Below are positions 44,064 to 47,717 of a stretch of 47,717 nucleotides of DNA, piece after piece; the stretch's first letter is position 1, and every line of letters begins with the position of its first letter. The stretch is from positions 1 through 47,717 of the forward strand of contig CALFDU010000144.1 of NCBI GenBank assembly GCA_937950315.1, written 5' to 3'. The position numbers and the translations under genes were made by a program. This stretch comes from an uncultured Saprospiraceae bacterium. GTDB taxonomy: Bacteria > Bacteroidota > Bacteroidia > Chitinophagales > Saprospiraceae. The notes beneath the pieces were generated by a model. It worked only from the letters and a program-made list of their open reading frames with translations. It was not told where the DNA came from and ran no database searches.

Positions 44064-45563
44064 ATGGCTTATAAATCTACTTTAATAAAACCTCTTGCTC
44101 GATTATTACATCGTCGAGTCCACCGAGATGCAAGAAATGCCATCGCGGATCAGAATCGAATATTCAAGCGTCTAGTGCATAAGGCAAAGAATACAACATT
44201 TGGGAGCGACCATGGATTTAGTGAAATCAAGTCTATTGCAGATTTTAAATCAAAAGTCCCCATTAGGGATTATGAAGCATTGAGGATTTATGTTGATCAG
44301 TTGGTGGACGGAAAGGCCAATGTGCTGTGGCCAGGTCTTCCAAAATACTTGGCAAAAACCTCAGGAACAACATCTGGTGCTAAATACATTCCGATCACCA
44401 AGGATAGCGTTTCAAACCATTTTCACACGGCTAGAAATGCTACTTTCAACCATTGTTATCTCGCCAACAATTTGAAAATATTTGATGGCAACCTTATATT
44501 TCTTTCAGGCTCACCAACCTTAACTTCCACTGCGGGAATTAGGACAGGAAGATTGTCAGGCATCGTCAATCATGAAGTGCCTAAGTGGGTTCAAAAAAGT
44601 CAACTGCCAAGTTATGCAACCAACTGTATCGAGGACTGGGAAGAAAAACTAGACCAGATCGTTGAAGAAACATACAACAAAGATCTAAGGATGATTTCAG
44701 GAATCCCTCCTTGGGTTCAAATGTATTACGAGAAACTTTTAAATAAAACTGGTAAAGAAAACATCAAAGAATTATTTCCCAATTTTTCTTTGTTTACTTA
44801 TGGTGGTGTAAATTTTTCTCCATACAGGTCAGCTCTTGAAAATCTTACCGGAGAAAAGATCTTATCATTGGAAACTTTTCCTGCGTCAGAAGGATTCATC
44901 GCATACCAAGATCAAGTGGAAAATGATGGCTTGCTTCTTAATACAAACTCTGGAATTTATTTTGAATTTATTCCTATTGATCAGATCACAAGTGAACAAC
45001 CTGATCGGTTAAGTCTTGGGGATGTTGAGCTGGACATTGACTATGTTTTGATCATTAATAGTAATGCAGGATTGTGGGGATACAATATCGGAGATACGGT
45101 TAGATTTGTAAGTAAAGATCCTTACAAACTCGTAGTGAGTGGCAGAGTGAAGCATTTTATTTCTGCTTTTGGCGAACATGTAATTGGTAAAGAAGTAGAG
45201 CAGGCAATTTTGGAAGCAGGAGAACGACACGCCTTGAGTATTTCTGAATTTACGGTGGCGCCACAAGTAACACCATCACAAGGTCAATTGCCATATCATG
45301 AATGGCTTATTGAATTTGGAGAGCAGCCAAACAGTCTTGAGCAGTTTGCCAATGACATCGATCTTGCGATGCAGAAACAGAATATTTATTATAAAGACTT
45401 GCGAGAAGGGAATGTATTACAAGCATTAAAAATTACTTCATTACAAAAAGACTCTTTTAGAAAATACATGGAGTCAAAAGGCAAGCTCGGAGGTCAAAAC
45501 AAAGTACCTCGACTTTCTAATGATAGAAAACTGGCAACCGAATTATTAAATATTGGAGGCTAG
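44064..45563 (+). CDS. GH3 auxin-responsive-promoter family acyl-adenylate synthetase
   Basis: A 499-residue GH3-fold enzyme. The ATP/AMP-binding loop KTSGTTSGAKYIPIT lies at about 98-112. Other family motifs are RLSGIVNHEVPKWVQ, LFTYGGVNFSPYRSALENLT (about 240-260), ETFPASEGFIAYQDQ (motif with the catalytic glutamate), and LWGYNIGDTVRFVSKDPYKL with VSGRVKHFISAFGEHV. Plant GH3 enzymes adenylate and conjugate carboxylic acids such as auxin or jasmonate to amino acids. Bacterial homologues in Bacteroidota have no established substrate. No signal peptide. Its last 18 bases overlap the 3' end of the convergent purN. Confidence 0.93.
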   Translation: MAYKSTLIKPLARLLHRRVHRDARNAIADQNRIFKRLVHKAKNTTFGSDHGFSEIKSIADFKSKVPIRDYEALRIYVDQLVDGKANVLWPGLPKYLAKTSGTTSGAKYIPITKDSVSNHFHTARNATFNHCYLANNLKIFDGNLIFLSGSPTLTSTAGIRTGRLSGIVNHEVPKWVQKSQLPSYATNCIEDWEEKLDQIVEETYNKDLRMISGIPPWVQMYYEKLLNKTGKENIKELFPNFSLFTYGGVNFSPYRSALENLTGEKILSLETFPASEGFIAYQDQVENDGLLLNTNSGIYFEFIPIDQITSEQPDRLSLGDVELDIDYVLIINSNAGLWGYNIGDTVRFVSKDPYKLVVSGRVKHFISAFGEHVIGKEVEQAILEAGERHALSISEFTVAPQVTPSQGQLPYHEWLIEFGEQPNSLEQFANDIDLAMQKQNIYYKDLREGNVLQALKITSLQKDSFRKYMESKGKLGGQNKVPRLSNDRKLATELLNIGG

Positions 45564-46142
45564 TTTTTCGATTTCTCTTTCAATAACTTCTGGGTAATGG
45601 GCGTGTTCAAGTGCAAGAACTTTTTGAGCTATTACTTCTGCCGCATCGCCGGGTTCTAATGCTACTTCAATTTGAGCGATGATGTTGCCTTCGTCATAAT
45701 GTTCATTGACATAATGAATGCTAATGCCAGATTTTGGTTCGTTGGCAGCTTGTACAGCTCGGTGTACATTCATCCCGTACATTCCTTTACCTCCGTATTT
45801 TGGCAGTAGGGCAGGGTGAATGTTGAGAATTCTATTTGGATATTTTTCTACGAGGTAGGGTGGTATCAACAAAAGAAATCCAGCCAAGATGATCAAATCG
45901 ATGTTATGTTCATCTAGTCCATTTGAAACTCCTTGATCTGATGCAAACTTTTCTTTGGGGAAATACAGTGCAGGAATATTTTCATTTGCAGCACGCTCAA
46001 GTATGAATGCTTTTTTGCGATTGGAAACTATCAAAGAGATTACTACATCTGCATGAGATGCAAAGTAGTTGATGATGGCTTGTGCATTGCTGCCGTCTCC
46101 AGAACCGAAAATGGCAATACGGGTAATCTTATCGGATGCCAT
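45546..46142 (-). CDS. purN: Phosphoribosylglycinamide formyltransferase (GART)
   Basis: A 198-residue enzyme that formylates GAR with 10-formyl-THF in purine synthesis. The N-terminal nucleotide loop is IAIFGSGDGSNAQAIINYF. The active-site motif is LNIHPALLPKYGGKGMYG with the catalytic Asn and His, and the catalytic Asp lies in EHYDEGNIIAQ. The ATG at 46142 is preferred to an in-frame TTG 27 bases upstream; it overlaps the end of the DUF4835 gene by 14 bases. The 3' end overlaps the convergent GH3 gene by 18 bases. Length is normal. Confidence 0.95.
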   Translation of the reverse strand: MASDKITRIAIFGSGDGSNAQAIINYFASHADVVISLIVSNRKKAFILERAANENIPALYFPKEKFASDQGVSNGLDEHNIDLIILAGFLLLIPPYLVEKYPNRILNIHPALLPKYGGKGMYGMNVHRAVQAANEPKSGISIHYVNEHYDEGNIIAQIEVALEPGDAAEVIAQKVLALEHAHYPEVIEREIEKLASNI

Positions 46143-47019
46143 TGTATTCGTCGGCCCTTGATGGGTCAATTTTGACCATGATAGATGTTATCTTCTCTTG
46201 TTCGCCGCGAGTAGCATCCTTATAAATTTCTATGATCTCGAGATGCTTACTATCGGTAAACATTTGTACCACCATGTTGTTAGGTAATTCCTTTTCAACC
46301 TGACCGATGGCAGTAATGGCGCTGGTCATGATGGCTTTTGATTTATCAGTATCAATAGTCATAGCGTCAAGACTCAATCTGTGGTATTCGTAAAATGCTT
46401 GGCGGAAAGGTTTTACTCTTGGGTTGGTCATATTTTCAATCAACCAAAATCTATTCTGATCTCCTACTTTATTTTTCCACTTTTCGCCTTTTGCAGATTC
46501 TGGGATACTATTGATCAAGTTTTGTGCTTTCTGCCAATATTCATCTCCACCTGTTGGGCTGAATGAGTCGTAATCCATTGCGACCATAACCAATGCGTAA
46601 AAAGTAAGTACCGCTGAAAGGTTGTCAAAATAATTGTCTTCACTTCTTCTGATCGGTTGTCTTTCTCTATATTCAAATTGAACCCCTTGGTCTACATAAT
46701 TTACCAATTGAGTGGTATAGTTAGAGTTGAAAACAGGTCTCAGTGATTGAATGAAGAAATCTCCTGTGAAAGCGGTAGTAGTTAATTCTTCAGAGATGGT
46801 GATCTTCAAAGAACCTTCAATTTTCTCATAATCTTCAAAATCATCATCGGTCCATTTTGTGTTGTTGAGGAATTCCGTGATGTTTTGTTCAAGGTCAGAA
46901 AACACTTTTGGGTCTGTTGCTGTAATGTTGGGCGCCACCACAGACACATTTATATTCAAGTCTTGTGCTGTCACACTCAGTCCAGCCAATACAAATAAGA
47001 TCAAAAAACAATGTTTCAT
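46129..47019 (-). CDS. DUF4835 family protein, PorD-like (T9SS-associated)
   Basis: A 296-residue exported protein (signal peptide MKHCFLILFVLAGLSVTAQ). The mature sequence follows the DUF4835 pattern: LNINVSVVAPNITATDPKVF, FLNNTKWTDDDFEDYEKIEG, IKx-type TSAITAIGQVEKELPNNMVV, and a VMVAMDYDSFSPTGGDEYWQ region. The family is linked to gliding and type IX secretion (PorD-like) in annotation, but its mechanism is not settled. It lies between coaBC and purN on the minus strand. The coaBC-DUF4835 order is the common one in Bacteroidota. A function in T9SS would fit the two T9SS cargo proteins in this window. Confidence 0.82.
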   Translation of the reverse strand: MKHCFLILFVLAGLSVTAQDLNINVSVVAPNITATDPKVFSDLEQNITEFLNNTKWTDDDFEDYEKIEGSLKITISEELTTTAFTGDFFIQSLRPVFNSNYTTQLVNYVDQGVQFEYRERQPIRRSEDNYFDNLSAVLTFYALVMVAMDYDSFSPTGGDEYWQKAQNLINSIPESAKGEKWKNKVGDQNRFWLIENMTNPRVKPFRQAFYEYHRLSLDAMTIDTDKSKAIMTSAITAIGQVEKELPNNMVVQMFTDSKHLEIIEIYKDATRGEQEKITSIMVKIDPSRADEYNGIR

Positions 47020-47051
47020 TACTATCAGTTATTTCGTTTAAAACGTCGTAT

Positions 47052-47717
47052 TTAATGTAGATATTTCAATAATACTTCAGTGATATCCTTTGCCACCTCT
47101 TTTTTTGACTTTAAGTCAAAATTGAACTCCTCTCCAGAGTTTTTGAAGATGGTAATTTTGTTGGTATCGTGGCCAAAAGTAGCTCCTTTGTCTTTCATTG
47201 AATTAAGCACAATGAAATCCAAATTTTTCTTTTTCAATTTGCGTTGAGCGTTTTCTTTTTCGTTGTTGGTTTCTAAAGCAAAACCAACAAGGATTTGTTT
47301 CTTTTTCATTTCACCCAATGCCGCTGCTATGTCTTTGGTTCGCTCAAGCTCAAGAGACATGTCATCGTCTTTCTTTTTGATTTTAGTATCGGAGTAGTTG
47401 GCTGGCCTGTAGTCCGCTACTGCAGCTGCCATAATAGCGGCATCGGCGTCAGGAAATAAAGCCAGTGCTTTATCGTACATTTCTTGCGCTGATTTTACAT
47501 GATGGATATTGATTCCATCGTGCATCGGTCTTTGGTCCGTCGGACCCAAAATCAAATGGACTTCTGCTCCTTGTTGGTATAAAACTTCTGCCAAGGCAAT
47601 GCCCATTTTACCAGTACTTTTATTGCCTATATATCTAACAGGATCCAATGCTTCATGTGTAGGACCTGCGGTAATCATCACTTTTTTACCAACTAGTTCT
47701 TGTTGGTTGGTAAAGTG
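47052..47717 (-). CDS. coaBC: CoaBC, C-terminal part: phosphopantothenate-cysteine ligase (5' end outside window)
   Basis: The frame is open through the right edge (222 codons visible). The visible part is the CoaB domain, which joins cysteine to 4'-phosphopantothenate. It carries VMITAGPTHEALDPVRYIGN, then STGKMGIALAEVLYQQGAEV (dinucleotide-like motif), IMAAAVADYRPANYSDTKIK, the KDIAAALGEMKKKQILVGFA region, and IVLNSMKDKGATFGHDTNKI. The preceding residues (HFTNQQELVGKK) match the linker to the CoaC decarboxylase domain, which lies outside the window. A GTG at 47681 or ATG at 47678 is internal, not the true start. It is the first of coaBC, DUF4835 and purN in transcription order. Confidence 0.95.
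   Translation of the reverse strand, partial: HFTNQQELVGKKVMITAGPTHEALDPVRYIGNKSTGKMGIALAEVLYQQGAEVHLILGPTDQRPMHDGINIHHVKSAQEMYDKALALFPDADAAIMAAAVADYRPANYSDTKIKKKDDDMSLELERTKDIAAALGEMKKKQILVGFALETNNEKENAQRKLKKKNLDFIVLNSMKDKGATFGHDTNKITIFKNSGEEFNFDLKSKKEVAKDITEVLLKYLH

Noticed and set aside
46143-46169. TTG-initiated extension of PurN
   Set aside because: Conserved N-terminus begins just after the ATG at 46142; the extension would only lengthen overlap with DUF4835.
1-47717. tRNA, rRNA or riboswitch genes
   Set aside because: I looked for T-loop-like and cloverleaf patterns and conserved riboswitch cores in the intergenic gaps and saw none; a tRNAscan-SE and Rfam search would settle it.

Overview
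The window is chromosomal DNA of a Bacteroidota bacterium, most likely a member of Saprospiria (Saprospiraceae/Lewinella-like). The evidence is the AT-rich base composition, type IX secretion (T9SS) C-terminal sorting domains on two very large secreted proteins, many lipoproteins, Bacteroidota-specific families (DUF4292, DUF6427-like, DUF6624-like, DUF4835/PorD-like), A-rich rather than Shine-Dalgarno leaders, and the acpP-fabF-rnc block. The genus assignment is inference. Both edges cut genes: a giant adhesin-like protein at the left and coaBC at the right.

Layout. 1-6.4 kb: C-terminal part of a giant cysteine-rich HYR/Ig-like T9SS protein carrying P-domain-like, lamin-tail-like, dockerin and cohesin-like modules. 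6.5-10.9 kb (minus): four exported proteins, namely a DUF6624-like lipoprotein, a CBM9-like lipoprotein, a TlpA-type thioredoxin and a VCBS/ASPIC lipoprotein ending in five histidines. 11.3-14.9 kb (minus): acpP, fabF, rnc and a YdjM-like membrane protein. 15.1-21.1 kb (plus): pyruvate kinase, TPR protein, DUF4292 lipoprotein, HflX and an M29 aminopeptidase. 21.2-23.7 kb: a TonB-receptor-like outer-membrane barrel. 24.0-27.3 kb (minus): DUF1761, Gfo/Idh/MocA oxidoreductase, a DUF6427-like membrane protein and a small Cys/Lys-rich secreted protein. 27.4-33.0 kb (plus): lipoprotein, M4 metallopeptidase with T9SS signal, family 9 glycosyltransferase and prohibitin-like protein, closed by a perfect 22-bp inverted-repeat terminator.

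33.0-41 kb is the most unusual part. On the minus strand lie a tail-fiber/S74 protein, a related protein broken by an in-frame TAA, and a LuxR-type HTH gene broken by an in-frame TAG. A degenerate GGATT repeat patch lies downstream. Running divergently is a tight three-gene plus-strand unit: an exported, membrane-anchored TPR-CHAT protease, an ECF-type sigma factor, and a single-pass membrane protein that looks like an anti-sigma factor. I propose the last three form a protease-gated transcriptional switch.

41-47.7 kb: CvpA, two small exported proteins, LolA-like carrier, GH3-family adenylase (plus), then purN, DUF4835 and coaBC (minus). I saw no tRNA, rRNA, CRISPR array, transposase or prophage.
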